Below are positions 14,998 through 25,892 of a stretch of 64,000 bases of DNA, piece by piece (the stretch's first letter is position 1; each line of letters starts with the position of its first letter). The DNA is from Paenibacillus pinistramenti (GTDB taxonomy: Bacteria; Bacillota; Bacilli; Paenibacillales; Paenibacillaceae), in NCBI RefSeq assembly GCF_005869875.1, contig NZ_VAWG01000002.1, positions 496,001 through 560,000 on the forward strand, written 5' to 3'. Made by a program: the position numbers and the translations under genes. The notes beneath the pieces are model-generated. The model did not search any database. It saw only the letters and a program-made list of their open reading frames with translations, and was not told the origin of the DNA.

Positions 14998-16743
14998 ATG
15001 TTTTCGGTATTGAAAAATTTAGGCTGGTTCTTCCGCCGGGAGAAGCAGCGCTACACGATCGGGCTTATCCTTCTGATCGGTGTAGGCATTCTGGAGCTTG
15101 CTCCCCCACGGCTGCTCGGCAGCGCCATTGACGATATTGTGGGCGGCTCCATCACCTGGCAGTCCCTGACGGCTTATATTTTATCCATATTGGGCCTGCT
15201 GGTTCTGATCTATCTGATCACTTACGTTTGGATGCACAAGCTGTTCGGCGGCTCCAACCTGGTGGAGCGGCTGCTTAGAACCCGCTTTATGAACCACCTG
15301 CTGCGGATGACTCCGCCGTTCTTTGAACGCAGCCGGACCGGCGACCTGATGGCGCGCGCCACCAACGACCTGCGCTCTGTCGCGCAGACGGCCGGGTTCG
15401 GGATGCTCACATTGACGGACTCTACGGCGTTCTTGGCCGTTATTTTTATCGCGATGTCGACGCTGATCAGCTGGAAGCTGACGCTGGCTGCCATTATTCC
15501 GCTTCCCTTTATTGCGCTGGCCATGAAGATATACGGCAAGGTCATCCATGAACGCTACACGCTGGCCCAGGACGCCTTCGGCGATATGAACGACCAGGTG
15601 CTTGAGTCGGTTGCCGGTGTGCGCGTAATCCGCGCTTATGTGCAGGAACGGAACGACGAGGCCCGGTTTGAGCAGATTACGAATGATGTCTATCAGAAAA
15701 ATCTTGCGGTAGCCAAAGTAGACGCCTACTTTGAACCGACGATCCGCCTGTTCGTAGGCCTGAGCTATGTTATCAGCTTGACCTACGGCATGTATCTTGT
15801 CTTTCACAATGAGCTGACGCTGGGCAGTCTCGTATCCTTTAACATGTATCTCGGGATGATGATCTGGCCGATGTTCGCGATCGGTGAGCTGATCAACATT
15901 ATGCAGCGCGGCGGCGCTTCGCTGGACCGGGTGAATGAAACACTGAACGTGAAGCCCGACGTCGAGGACATCGCTGCTCCAGTCCATGTGCAAAGTCCGG
16001 ATTCCATTGCGTTCAGAGACGTCACCTTCCGGTACCCGACGTCAACCCTGAACAATCTGGAGCATGTCCGGCTCGCGCTGAAACGCGGGGAAACACTGGG
16101 CATTGTCGGCCGGACCGGAGCCGGCAAATCGACGCTGCTGAAGCAGCTGTTGCACGAATACCCGCTTGGCACGGGTGAACTGCTGGTGTCGGGAGTGCCC
16201 ATCCAGTCCATTGCCAAGGATGAGCTGCACAGCTGGATCGGCTATGTGCCGCAGGAGCAGATCCTGTTCTCCAAAACCGTCCGGCAGAATATTCAATACG
16301 GCCGTCCAGACGCTGATGACGGGCTGATTATGGACGCCATCCGCACCGCCTCCTTCGACGGCGACCTTCATACGCTGTCTGACGGGCTGGATACGCTGGT
16401 CGGTGAAAAAGGCGTCGCCCTCTCGGGCGGCCAGAAGCAGCGCGTGTCGCTGGCCCGCGCCTTTATCGCCGATCCGGAGATTCTGATTCTCGACGACGCC
16501 TTGTCGGCCGTCGATGCCAGAACCGAAGCCCGGATCATCGAGAACATCCGGAGCAAGCGCTCCGGCAAGACGACCCTGATCGCTACGCACCGGCTCTCCG
16601 CCATCGAACACGCCGACCACATCATCGTGCTGGAGAAAGGCCGGATCGCCGAGGAAGGGACACACGAAGAGCTGCTGGCTAAAGGCGGCTGGTACCGCGA
16701 GCAGTACGAGCGGCAGCAGGTCGAATCCAACCTGACAGATTAG
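14998..16743 (+). CDS. bmrC: Multidrug ABC exporter subunit BmrC-like
   Basis: A 581-residue half-transporter, the smaller partner of a heterodimeric multidrug exporter of the BmrC/BmrD (YheI/YheH) type in the cell membrane. Six membrane helices (about 20-300) precede the ATPase domain with Walker A GRTGAGKST, signature LSGGQKQ and Walker B ILILDDALSA. The residue after the Walker B Asp is Asp, not the catalytic Glu, which marks the degenerate site known from BmrC. It ends GGWYREQYERQQ. The ATG has AGGAGGG eight bases upstream. Forms an operon with bmrD (17-base gap), behind a leader peptide and attenuator. Confidence 0.9.
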   Translation: MFSVLKNLGWFFRREKQRYTIGLILLIGVGILELAPPRLLGSAIDDIVGGSITWQSLTAYILSILGLLVLIYLITYVWMHKLFGGSNLVERLLRTRFMNHLLRMTPPFFERSRTGDLMARATNDLRSVAQTAGFGMLTLTDSTAFLAVIFIAMSTLISWKLTLAAIIPLPFIALAMKIYGKVIHERYTLAQDAFGDMNDQVLESVAGVRVIRAYVQERNDEARFEQITNDVYQKNLAVAKVDAYFEPTIRLFVGLSYVISLTYGMYLVFHNELTLGSLVSFNMYLGMMIWPMFAIGELINIMQRGGASLDRVNETLNVKPDVEDIAAPVHVQSPDSIAFRDVTFRYPTSTLNNLEHVRLALKRGETLGIVGRTGAGKSTLLKQLLHEYPLGTGELLVSGVPIQSIAKDELHSWIGYVPQEQILFSKTVRQNIQYGRPDADDGLIMDAIRTASFDGDLHTLSDGLDTLVGEKGVALSGGQKQRVSLARAFIADPEILILDDALSAVDARTEARIIENIRSKRSGKTTLIATHRLSAIEHADHIIVLEKGRIAEEGTHEELLAKGGWYREQYERQQVESNLTD

Positions 16744-16760
16744 AGAGGTGTTTACCCCCA

Positions 16761-18836
16761 ATGAAAACAAAGACAGGCAAAGCCTTGTTTAAATACGCAT
16801 TAACCGCCAAGAAGACTTTTATTCTGGCGCTTATCATGCTGGCGGTCGGCGTGGCGGCCGATCTGGCCGGCCCGTTTATCGCCAGGAACATGATCGACAA
16901 TCACATGCTGGCGATTGAGAAGTCTTTTTACGAGACCACCCAGGCTTCGGACGAAGCCGTCAGCTATAACGGCCGCTTGTATAAGAGAGGCGACCGTTTT
17001 GAACCGGACGAGGCCAAAGGCGCAGAGGTGCATCTTCTGCAGGCCGGCCACCCGTTCTACTTCGTCAGTGCCGCCGTGCCGGACACCTCTGGCGAACGCT
17101 CCTATGAGAACGGCGTGCTGACGATTACAAAAGGCGGAGAAAGCGTGCAATATCCAGCCGTGAAGCTGTCCGCCAAAGAGCTGTATGCCTTCTACAAACC
17201 GGAGCTCCCGGGCATCCGGACCCTGGTTCTCGCCTACTTCGGCTTCCTTCTCGTCTCCATCGTGATGGAATTCGGCAAGACCTACTGGCTCCAGTCCTCG
17301 GCTAACAAAGTCATACAGAAGCTGCGGATCGACGTGTACGGTCATATCCAGAAGCTATCGGTTAACTATTTTGACAATCTGCCGGCCGGCAAGGTTGTAT
17401 CCCGGGTGACAAACGACACCGAAGCTGTCAAAGATTTGTTTATCGCGGTCTTATCCAACTTCTTCTCGGGGATCATTAATATGCTCGGCGTCTACGTTGC
17501 GTTGTTCCTACTGGATTACCGGCTGGGCCTCATCTGCTTGTTCGTCATTCCGGTCATTGTATGCTGGGTTGTGCTGTACCGCAAATTCGCGACCAAATAC
17601 AACACCATCATCCGCTCCAGACTGAGTGAAATCAATGCCATTATTAATGAATCGATCCAGGGCATGCCTGTGATCCGCGTCTTCAGACGCCAGAAGCAGA
17701 CGAGCGAAGAGTTTGAAGCCCTGAACGACGACTATATGAAACATCAGAACAAAATGCTCAACCTGAACGCGCTGACCTCCCATAACCTGGTTAACGTAAT
17801 CCGGAACCTAGCCTTTGCAGTTGTACTCTGGTATTTCGGCGGTTCCTATCTGTCCGGCACAGGTATCGTTTCGCTGGGTGTATTATATGCCTTTGTAGAT
17901 GTGCTGGGACGCTTATTCCAGCCGATCACCGGCATGGTCAACCAGCTGGCCGCTCTTGATTCCTCCCTCGTATCCGCCGGGCGCGTATTTGAGCTGATGG
18001 ATGTACCGGGAGTTGACGTAACAGACGGCGGCATGCCGCGCTACAAGGGCGATGTTGAATTTGACCACGTTTCTTTCGCTTACAAGAAGGATTATGTATT
18101 GAAAGATATCACTTTCAGCGCGAAGCAGGGTGAAACCGTTGCTCTGGTCGGCCACACCGGCTCGGGAAAAAGCTCGATCATCAACCTGCTGTTCCGGTTC
18201 TATGATCCGCAGAAAGGCACGATCCGCATCGACGGCCAGGAGGTGACCACCCTGCCGAAGCAGTGGATCCGCCAACATATGGGCATTGTCCTCCAGGATC
18301 CGTACCTGTTCACCGGTACCATTGCCAGCAACGTCAGTCTCGGCGACAGCCGGATCTCCCGTGCAACGGTTGAGAAAGCGCTGAAGGACGTCGGAGCGGA
18401 CCGCATCCTCGCCCATTTGCCGGGCGGCCTTGATGAGCCTGTCGTGGAAAAAGGCAGCACGCTCTCCGCCGGCGAGCGGCAGCTGATCTCTTTCGCCCGG
18501 GCGCTGGCGTTCGATCCGGCCATCCTTATTCTCGATGAGGCGACCGCCAACATCGATACGGAGACGGAAGCGCTGATCCAGTCCGCGCTGGAGGTGCTCA
18601 AGAAAGGGCGCACCACGTTTATCATTGCGCACCGCCTGTCAACGATCCGCAGTGCAGACCAGATCCTGGTGCTGCATAAAGGCGAAATCGTGGAACGCGG
18701 CAGTCATGACGAGCTGCTTGCTTTAGGCGGCCGCTACTATCAAATGTACCGCCTCCAAGGCGGGCTGACGGATTCACCGGAAGCAGGCGGCGAAGCGGGC
18801 GGTGTACCTGCGGCCATGCTGCCGAATTTGTCGTAG
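16761..18836 (+). CDS. bmrD: Multidrug ABC exporter subunit BmrD-like
   Basis: A 691-residue partner of BmrC. It carries an extra extracellular domain of about 100 residues between the first two membrane helices (about 45-145), as in BmrD/YheH, followed by five further helices and an ATPase domain with Walker A GHTGSGKSS, a non-canonical signature LSAGERQ and canonical Walker B ILILDEATANID with the catalytic Glu. Thus the two subunits together give one active and one degenerate ATP site. A short Gly/Ala-rich tail follows the usual C-terminus. GAGAGGTG precedes the ATG by about ten bases. A hairpin terminator at 18969 ends the operon. Confidence 0.9.
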   Translation: MKTKTGKALFKYALTAKKTFILALIMLAVGVAADLAGPFIARNMIDNHMLAIEKSFYETTQASDEAVSYNGRLYKRGDRFEPDEAKGAEVHLLQAGHPFYFVSAAVPDTSGERSYENGVLTITKGGESVQYPAVKLSAKELYAFYKPELPGIRTLVLAYFGFLLVSIVMEFGKTYWLQSSANKVIQKLRIDVYGHIQKLSVNYFDNLPAGKVVSRVTNDTEAVKDLFIAVLSNFFSGIINMLGVYVALFLLDYRLGLICLFVIPVIVCWVVLYRKFATKYNTIIRSRLSEINAIINESIQGMPVIRVFRRQKQTSEEFEALNDDYMKHQNKMLNLNALTSHNLVNVIRNLAFAVVLWYFGGSYLSGTGIVSLGVLYAFVDVLGRLFQPITGMVNQLAALDSSLVSAGRVFELMDVPGVDVTDGGMPRYKGDVEFDHVSFAYKKDYVLKDITFSAKQGETVALVGHTGSGKSSIINLLFRFYDPQKGTIRIDGQEVTTLPKQWIRQHMGIVLQDPYLFTGTIASNVSLGDSRISRATVEKALKDVGADRILAHLPGGLDEPVVEKGSTLSAGERQLISFARALAFDPAILILDEATANIDTETEALIQSALEVLKKGRTTFIIAHRLSTIRSADQILVLHKGEIVERGSHDELLALGGRYYQMYRLQGGLTDSPEAGGEAGGVPAAMLPNLS

Positions 18837-18867
18837 TAATTTGGTGAAAATAAAGCATCGGACTCAA

Positions 18868-18925
18868 GTGTTGATTAAAAAAGTATTGAATAAAAAGGTA
18901 TTGAATAAAAGGTATTGATTAAAAG
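18868..18925. repeat. 14-15-bp AT-rich tandem repeat after bmrD
   Basis: Four copies of GTATTGAATAAAAG-type units (starts near 18868, 18883, 18898, 18912), between the bmrD stop and its terminator. Confidence 0.85.
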
Positions 18926-18968
18926 AAATCTTTGAATCATAGTATCGTCAGCAGCTGCATATGCGCAA

Positions 18969-19005
18969 GAAGGCAAGCCAAAGGGGCTTGCCTTCAGTAT
19001 TTTTA
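18969..19005 (+). terminator. Intrinsic terminator of the bmr operon
   Basis: GAAGGCAAGCC (18969-18979) pairs with GGCTTGCCTTC (18985-18995), followed by AGTATTTTT. Confidence 0.88.
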
Positions 19006-19099
19006 AGATGGGCTGCAGCTTTTTCTATTCCTGTCACTGACACTGCCGTTATGCCCTCCATCGTTTATAATTAAACAGAACTAAGAAAGGGGTGCTGGA

Positions 19100-20029
19100 A
19101 TGGACAATATTTTCAAGCAGCAAAGGGAACTGGCTGAGCTTATACAAAAGTATTCCATCAAGGACGGAGTGCACGAAACCCCCATTCCCTCTTTACATAT
19201 CATTCAAAACTCGAGATTGGCCGAGCCTTCCCACCGGGTTTTTAAACCGTGTTATTGCGTCATTGCACAAGGATTGAAAGAGGTATATCTGGCCCAGGAG
19301 CGTTTTGAGTACGGACCTGCCGATTACCTCATTGCCTCTATGGATCTTCCTGTTGTAGGGAAAATTATTAAAGCTGCGCCTGAGCTTCCGTATTTGAGCA
19401 TCAAACTGGAATTTACACATTCACAGATCCTGGAAATCATCAACGAGGCAAACCTGATCATCAGGCCAAAAGATCAATCAAACCGTGCCCTGTTTGTGGG
19501 TCAGATGGAGCCTTTTCTTATGGATGCAACACTTCGACTGGTCAAATTACTTGACCGGCCAAGCGATATTCCCTTTCTTGCTCCATTGATCACAAAAGAA
19601 GTGCTGTACGCCCTTCTTCAAAGTCCGTACGGCGCAGTCCTGGGACAAATCGCAATGGAAGGCAGTAACAATTACCGGATCATGGAAACGATTGAACATA
19701 TCACCCGAAATTTCGATCAACCCCTCCGTGTGGAGGAGCTTGCCGAAACTGCCAATATGAGTATCCCTTCCTTTCATCGGAACTTCAAACAGGTGACCGG
19801 CATGAGTCCTATTCAATTTCAAAAGCAGCTCCGGCTGCAGGAAGCACGCCGTCTACTGCTGTCGGAATCCGCTGAAGCATCAGAGGCTGCCTTCCGGGTC
19901 GGGTACGAAAGTGCCTCCCAGTTCAGCCGGGAGTATTCCCGTTTGTTCGGTGCTCCTCCCAAATCGGATATCAAGCAGATCAAGGAGATTTACGATACAT
20001 CCAAAAGTATGGCTTTCCTGGCAGACTGA
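19100..20029 (+). CDS. AraC-family transcriptional regulator
   Basis: 309 residues. The N-terminal half is an AraC_N type sensory domain (start MDNIFKQQRELAELIQKYSI, then GLKEVYLAQERFEYGPADYL). The C-terminal ~100 residues hold two helix-turn-helix motifs: LRVEELAETANMSIPSFHR with TGMSPIQFQKQLRLQEARRLL, then AAFRVGYESASQFSREYSRLFG. This subtype is often found next to aldo-keto reductase genes and typically activates them; here two such genes follow on the same strand. AAAGGGG lies seven bases before the ATG; a TATAAT at 19066-19071 may be its -10. The ligand is unknown. Confidence 0.9.
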   Translation: MDNIFKQQRELAELIQKYSIKDGVHETPIPSLHIIQNSRLAEPSHRVFKPCYCVIAQGLKEVYLAQERFEYGPADYLIASMDLPVVGKIIKAAPELPYLSIKLEFTHSQILEIINEANLIIRPKDQSNRALFVGQMEPFLMDATLRLVKLLDRPSDIPFLAPLITKEVLYALLQSPYGAVLGQIAMEGSNNYRIMETIEHITRNFDQPLRVEELAETANMSIPSFHRNFKQVTGMSPIQFQKQLRLQEARRLLLSESAEASEAAFRVGYESASQFSREYSRLFGAPPKSDIKQIKEIYDTSKSMAFLAD

Positions 20030-20115
20030 TGATATAAATAGGCAATCATTCAATACAATCAGGATACCGGTCGTCTGCATGTTCGTAGCATAATAGATCT
20101 AGGAAGAAGGAATAG

Positions 20116-21147
<1,032 letters not shown>

Positions 21148-21157
21148 TTTTATTTAG

Positions 21158-22024
<867 letters not shown>

Positions 22025-22083
22025 GTAATGTAGTAATTTCGTGTGGTCATATAGTGTGGTCACTTTAATAAAAATCCCCTAAT

Positions 22084-22125
22084 AAACAGGCTGCCCATGA
22101 AAGAAACGGACAGCCTGTTTTGTTC
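22084..22125. terminator. Bidirectional terminator between aldo-keto reductase and mtlD
   Basis: AAACAGGCTG (22084-22093) pairs with CAGCCTGTTT (22111-22120). It is followed by TGTTCTATTT on the plus strand and by TATTAGGGGATTTTT on the minus strand. Confidence 0.8.
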
Positions 22126-23285
22126 TATTTGGTTGAGCTGCTCAGCTGCTCATAATGCTTCATAGCAGCCTGATGAACCGGATGGTCGGCAGGAATGCCG
22201 GTAAAATGAGTTAACGTTTTGCTTACGCCGCTTTCCTTCAGAGACTGCTGAATCTGAACGGCTTCCGGGTCCTCCTGCACATCAAACAGCATCGCTGCAG
22301 CCATGGACTTGGCTAAGCCTTCATAAGACAACCCGCGGTCAAAAGCCTGCAGGGCCGGCGACACCAGCCGGTCATTTGGCGAAAGCTTGCGGATTGGCGA
22401 TCTGCCAATCCGGGCGACCTCATCTTTCAGCGCAGGATTGCGGAAGCGCTGCATGATTTTTTGAATATAAGCTTCATGCTCGGCCGCATCAAAACCGTGC
22501 TTGGCAACAAGAACAGCACCGGTTTCTTTGAGCACACTGTAGAGCTCATCTGCAACTCCCGCATCCTCCATAGACTGCTGAATCGTTTCATACCCTTTCA
22601 GGTATCCGCGGTAAGCAGCCGAACAGTGGCCGGTATTAACCGTAAACAGCTTGCGCTCAATGTATGGCTCCAGGCGGTCCACATAATGTACGCCTTCAAT
22701 CTTCTGATAGCCAGGAATCATTTGCGAAGCATCGACAGCCCACTCGAAAAAGGGCTCCACTTCCACCTCCAGCGGATTCTCATGCTGTTGCAGCGGAACA
22801 ATCCGGTCAACAGCGGCATCCGGGAAGGCCGCGAGTTTGTCCGCTTTCCCGCGGGTTTCCTCATCCAGCAGGGCATACACATGCTCTTTGAGCTGGGTGC
22901 TGCCGCCAATCGCATTTTCACAGGCAATGATATGAAGCGGAGCTGGAGAACCTGCCTTCAGCCGTTCCTTCAGCCCGGCAGCGATCGTTGGGGCGATATG
23001 CTTAAGAATATTAACGCCGACCGCAGTGGTTACAATATCCGCCTCCGCTACAGCCTGAACCGCCGCCTCTGCTTCTGCTGCGCTGTTTATTCCGGTGACG
23101 TTGCGGACGATGAGGGTTTCCCGCTGCTCACCCGCGAGCACCACCGGATATTCACCTTGTTCCTTCAAATGATTCACAAGCGTTTCATTCACATCCAGAA
23201 AAGTCACTTGATAACCTGCCTGAGACAGCAGCAATCCGATAAACCCGCGGCCGATATTCCCTGCTCCAAAATGTACAGCTTTCAT
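22125..23285 (-). CDS. mtlD: Mannitol-1-phosphate 5-dehydrogenase
   Basis: A 386-residue NAD-dependent enzyme that oxidises mannitol-1-phosphate to fructose-6-phosphate in the cytoplasm. It begins MKAVHFGAGNIGRGFIG (Rossmann GxGxxG) and carries the polyol dehydrogenase signature VDRIVP and the catalytic region FTVNTGHCSAAYRGYLKG, with RKLSPNDRL near residue 305. Length is standard. Its ATG overlaps the mtlF stop by one base (TAATG), so it is translationally coupled as the last gene of mtlARFD. Confidence 0.96.
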   Translation of the reverse strand: MKAVHFGAGNIGRGFIGLLLSQAGYQVTFLDVNETLVNHLKEQGEYPVVLAGEQRETLIVRNVTGINSAAEAEAAVQAVAEADIVTTAVGVNILKHIAPTIAAGLKERLKAGSPAPLHIIACENAIGGSTQLKEHVYALLDEETRGKADKLAAFPDAAVDRIVPLQQHENPLEVEVEPFFEWAVDASQMIPGYQKIEGVHYVDRLEPYIERKLFTVNTGHCSAAYRGYLKGYETIQQSMEDAGVADELYSVLKETGAVLVAKHGFDAAEHEAYIQKIMQRFRNPALKDEVARIGRSPIRKLSPNDRLVSPALQAFDRGLSYEGLAKSMAAAMLFDVQEDPEAVQIQQSLKESGVSKTLTHFTGIPADHPVHQAAMKHYEQLSSSTK

Positions 23286-23722
23286 TAGTCTTCAAGGCCT
23301 CCTTCAAAAATCGCCATAATTGCCTCTTCCGTCGGCGCATTCATGACCATTTCCAAGCTTTCATCCTCGCTGAAGATCATGGCCACGTTGGTCAGAATCT
23401 GCATATGGTCGCCGCCGGCGCCCGCAATGCCGATTACGACGAACGCAGGTTCATCTCCTCCGAAATCCACGCCTTCCGGGAAGCGGACGATCGACAAACC
23501 CGTTGAATGAATCACGTCCTTGCCTTCTTTGGTGCCGTGCGGAATGGCAAGCCCATTGCCCATGTAAGTGGAGACAATATTTTCCCGTTCGATCATATGG
23601 TCAACATAAACCGGCTCGACATGACCCGCCTTAACAAGCAGCTCTCCGGCAATCCGGATCGCTTCAACTTTATCAGCAGCAGTTGCAGACAATAGAATTT
23701 TATCTTTTGACAGTATACTCAT
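23285..23722 (-). CDS. mtlF: Mannitol PTS EIIA component
   Basis: A 145-residue phosphocarrier that passes phosphate from HPr to the EIIB domain of MtlA. The active-site His is H62 in GLAIPHGTKEG. The ATG at 23722 is preferred to the in-frame GTG at 23734 because AAGGTGGAG lies six to seven bases before it. The family usual length is about 145, as here. It sits between mtlR and mtlD, overlapping mtlD by one base. Since MtlA here ends with EIIB, this separate EIIA completes the transporter. Confidence 0.95.
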   Translation of the reverse strand: MSILSKDKILLSATAADKVEAIRIAGELLVKAGHVEPVYVDHMIERENIVSTYMGNGLAIPHGTKEGKDVIHSTGLSIVRFPEGVDFGGDEPAFVVIGIAGAGGDHMQILTNVAMIFSEDESLEMVMNAPTEEAIMAIFEGGLED

Positions 23723-23741
23723 GGTAAACTCCACCTTTTCT

Positions 23742-25811
23742 CTATATTTTATTCTTAAAATACCCCATCAGCTCTGAGGATAGAAACTGCTTCACCTCTT
23801 GTTCACTGCCTTGCTCCATCAACCGGATCAGCTCCGGCCAAAGCAGGAGGGCGCTGATTTCACTCAGCACCTCGAGCGATTCCTTCGGCAGCTCCCAAGG
23901 GGCAAGCATAATCAGAATAACGGTGATGTCCGTTTGCTGATCCATTTTTACTGGCTGACTAAGGCGGTACAGCGATAACGAAGGCTGCAAAATGTCGGTG
24001 CTCCGCGTATGGAACAGCGCCAGCGAGCTATCAGGGATGACCAGACTTCCCAACAGATCCCGCTCAATCAAGAGATTTGTGATCTTCTCCGGATGGATCA
24101 GCACAGAAGCCTCGGCCAGAGAGCGGCACGCTTCAAGCAGCACCTGCTCCAGCCCCTTCCCTTTCGTATCAATAGGCTGCAGCCGGAATTGATCAACGAT
24201 GACCAGAATTTCCGTAAGTATGGTGTGCAGCGATCTGATCCGTCCCACGGCCCAGCCCGGTTCCTCTTCATTTTTGTTGGAGCTCTTAACGGCTGCAGAA
24301 GAATCTTCCCCCTGCTTCAGGGTTGTATTCTTGATGTAGTCGATTAACCGCTCGATGTCCTCTCTGGTAAGCAGGGGACTCAGGCGGATATAACGGGTCT
24401 GGGGAAGCGGAAGATCAATGGTTGAAATAATCAGATCGTAATCTTCCTCCGGGATTCTGGCGGCTTCATACCAGGAGCTGTTCCGGATCACTTTGATCTG
24501 CGGAATTTCTTTGGCCAGCCTGGTCGCAAGCAGTTTAGCCGAGCCGATTCCGCTGCTGCAGACCAGAATCGCCCGGACATCACGCTGCAGCCGCTTTAGC
24601 CTTTCGATCGAAGCCCCAAAGTGCATCACCAGAAAGCCGATTTCTTCATCAGGCACTTCCAGCGCGGACTCCATTTCCATTACCGCTTCCTTGACCGACT
24701 GGAACAGCGGTTCATAATCCTTGCGGATCGAGGTTAACAGAGGATTGCGGATCCGCGATCCTTCCCTTAACCGTTTTAATGCGGGATCAATATGCTGCAG
24801 CAGCCCTTCCCTGAGCGATTTGTCGCCCTGGAGCGGATACCCGGTCTTCTGGGCAACCTTCAGAATCAGCTGGTTCACGATTTCCGTATGCACCAGATCA
24901 ACCTGGGCCAAATAATTCTGGGTCGCTGAGTCCTCAAGGGCATCAAGCATTAAGGCGATATAGACAATCTCATATTCACAAAAATGAATGTCCAGCAGCT
25001 CGGAGAGCTCCTTCACGATGTTTCTGGCATCCTCCACATTTCGGGGCCGAAAACCGTAAAGGCCAGATTCATCATCTGTCTCCGTGATCCGTTTGTTCTG
25101 AATAATCCTTGAAACGGTGACGGATAAAGAAAGCAGCAGATGCGTGTAGGCCTTCTCACTCAGCTCATCCAGCCATTCTGAGCCCTTATTCCACAGAGCG
25201 CTTTCCACGGCCATAAAATAATCCTTACCGGCGATTTTCAGCAGCCGCTGCAGAAGAGGGGGCTGATTCTCAGTCGCTCCAAGCAGATCGGAAGGATCAA
25301 GATTTTCCTCCGCCAATTGGCAGATTGCCCTCCGTTTATTCTCTTCACGTCCTTCAATTTCAACTCCATAACCACGCCTGCGGATCAGCTCCAGCCGGAA
25401 TCTGCCGATCCAGGGTTCAAGCTCGTTAAGATCATTCGAAACCGTCGGTACCGTCACTCTCAGGGAATGGGCAAGCGCAAACAGCTTCACCGGCTCATCC
25501 GCCTGCAGGAGAGACAGAAGAATATATAGCTTTCGTTCTTCACCCGAATATTCGGCTGGCCTTTCTTCTTTGAGCGCGGCAGACAATTTATTCATGGACT
25601 CGGATGAGCCTTCAAGCTCAATGCCTTTGCCGGATTTCTTCTTGAGCCGGAGATCGAATGCCTCCAAGTAGGACTCGATCCCATCCATTTCCCGGTGGAC
25701 GGTTCTGACACTCACCTGGGCTTCTTCCGCGATTTCGGCAGCAGTGGTCTCTTCTTTCCTATCCAGCAGGAAGGTAAGGATTTGCCTTTGCCTAGCGGTG
25801 AGTCTGTTCAC
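23742..25811 (-). CDS. mtlR: Mannitol operon transcriptional activator MtlR
   Basis: A 689-residue BglG/MtlR-type activator. N-terminal helix-turn-helix (TAAEIAEEAQVSVRTVHREM, about 22-42) and a second one further on, two PTS regulation domains (about 190-400, with conserved His in DIHFCEYE and VMHFG contexts), a GatB-type EIIB domain (LVCSSGIGSAKLLATRL, Cys about 412) and a C-terminal EIIA-like domain (FHTR region). Activity is normally set by phosphorylation through the mannitol PTS. GTG start with GGAGG six bases upstream. It lies between mtlA and mtlF as in Geobacillus mtlARFD. The hairpin at 25833 could lower its level relative to mtlA. Confidence 0.94.
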   Translation of the reverse strand: MNRLTARQRQILTFLLDRKEETTAAEIAEEAQVSVRTVHREMDGIESYLEAFDLRLKKKSGKGIELEGSSESMNKLSAALKEERPAEYSGEERKLYILLSLLQADEPVKLFALAHSLRVTVPTVSNDLNELEPWIGRFRLELIRRRGYGVEIEGREENKRRAICQLAEENLDPSDLLGATENQPPLLQRLLKIAGKDYFMAVESALWNKGSEWLDELSEKAYTHLLLSLSVTVSRIIQNKRITETDDESGLYGFRPRNVEDARNIVKELSELLDIHFCEYEIVYIALMLDALEDSATQNYLAQVDLVHTEIVNQLILKVAQKTGYPLQGDKSLREGLLQHIDPALKRLREGSRIRNPLLTSIRKDYEPLFQSVKEAVMEMESALEVPDEEIGFLVMHFGASIERLKRLQRDVRAILVCSSGIGSAKLLATRLAKEIPQIKVIRNSSWYEAARIPEEDYDLIISTIDLPLPQTRYIRLSPLLTREDIERLIDYIKNTTLKQGEDSSAAVKSSNKNEEEPGWAVGRIRSLHTILTEILVIVDQFRLQPIDTKGKGLEQVLLEACRSLAEASVLIHPEKITNLLIERDLLGSLVIPDSSLALFHTRSTDILQPSLSLYRLSQPVKMDQQTDITVILIMLAPWELPKESLEVLSEISALLLWPELIRLMEQGSEQEVKQFLSSELMGYFKNKI

Positions 25812-25832
25812 TCCGCACCTCCCTTGAGAAAG

Positions 25833-25871
25833 GAGAATAACGCCGGCTGGCGCCGGCGCTTTCTCATTCTC
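25833..25871 (-). terminator. Hairpin between mtlA and mtlR
   Basis: CGCCGGC/GCCGGCG (7 bp) around TGGC, with a weak T-rich tail on the minus strand (TTATTCTCC). It probably gives partial termination or RNA stabilisation of the mtlA segment. Confidence 0.5.
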
Positions 25872-25892
25872 TATTTTTACCCTTACTATATC

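Noticed and set aside
15181-15993. 270-codon minus-strand frame in bmrC and similar long antisense frames in bmrD, mtlD, rny and ftsK
   Set aside because: Mirror-frame artefacts of strongly coding DNA; no motifs and no ribosome binding sites.
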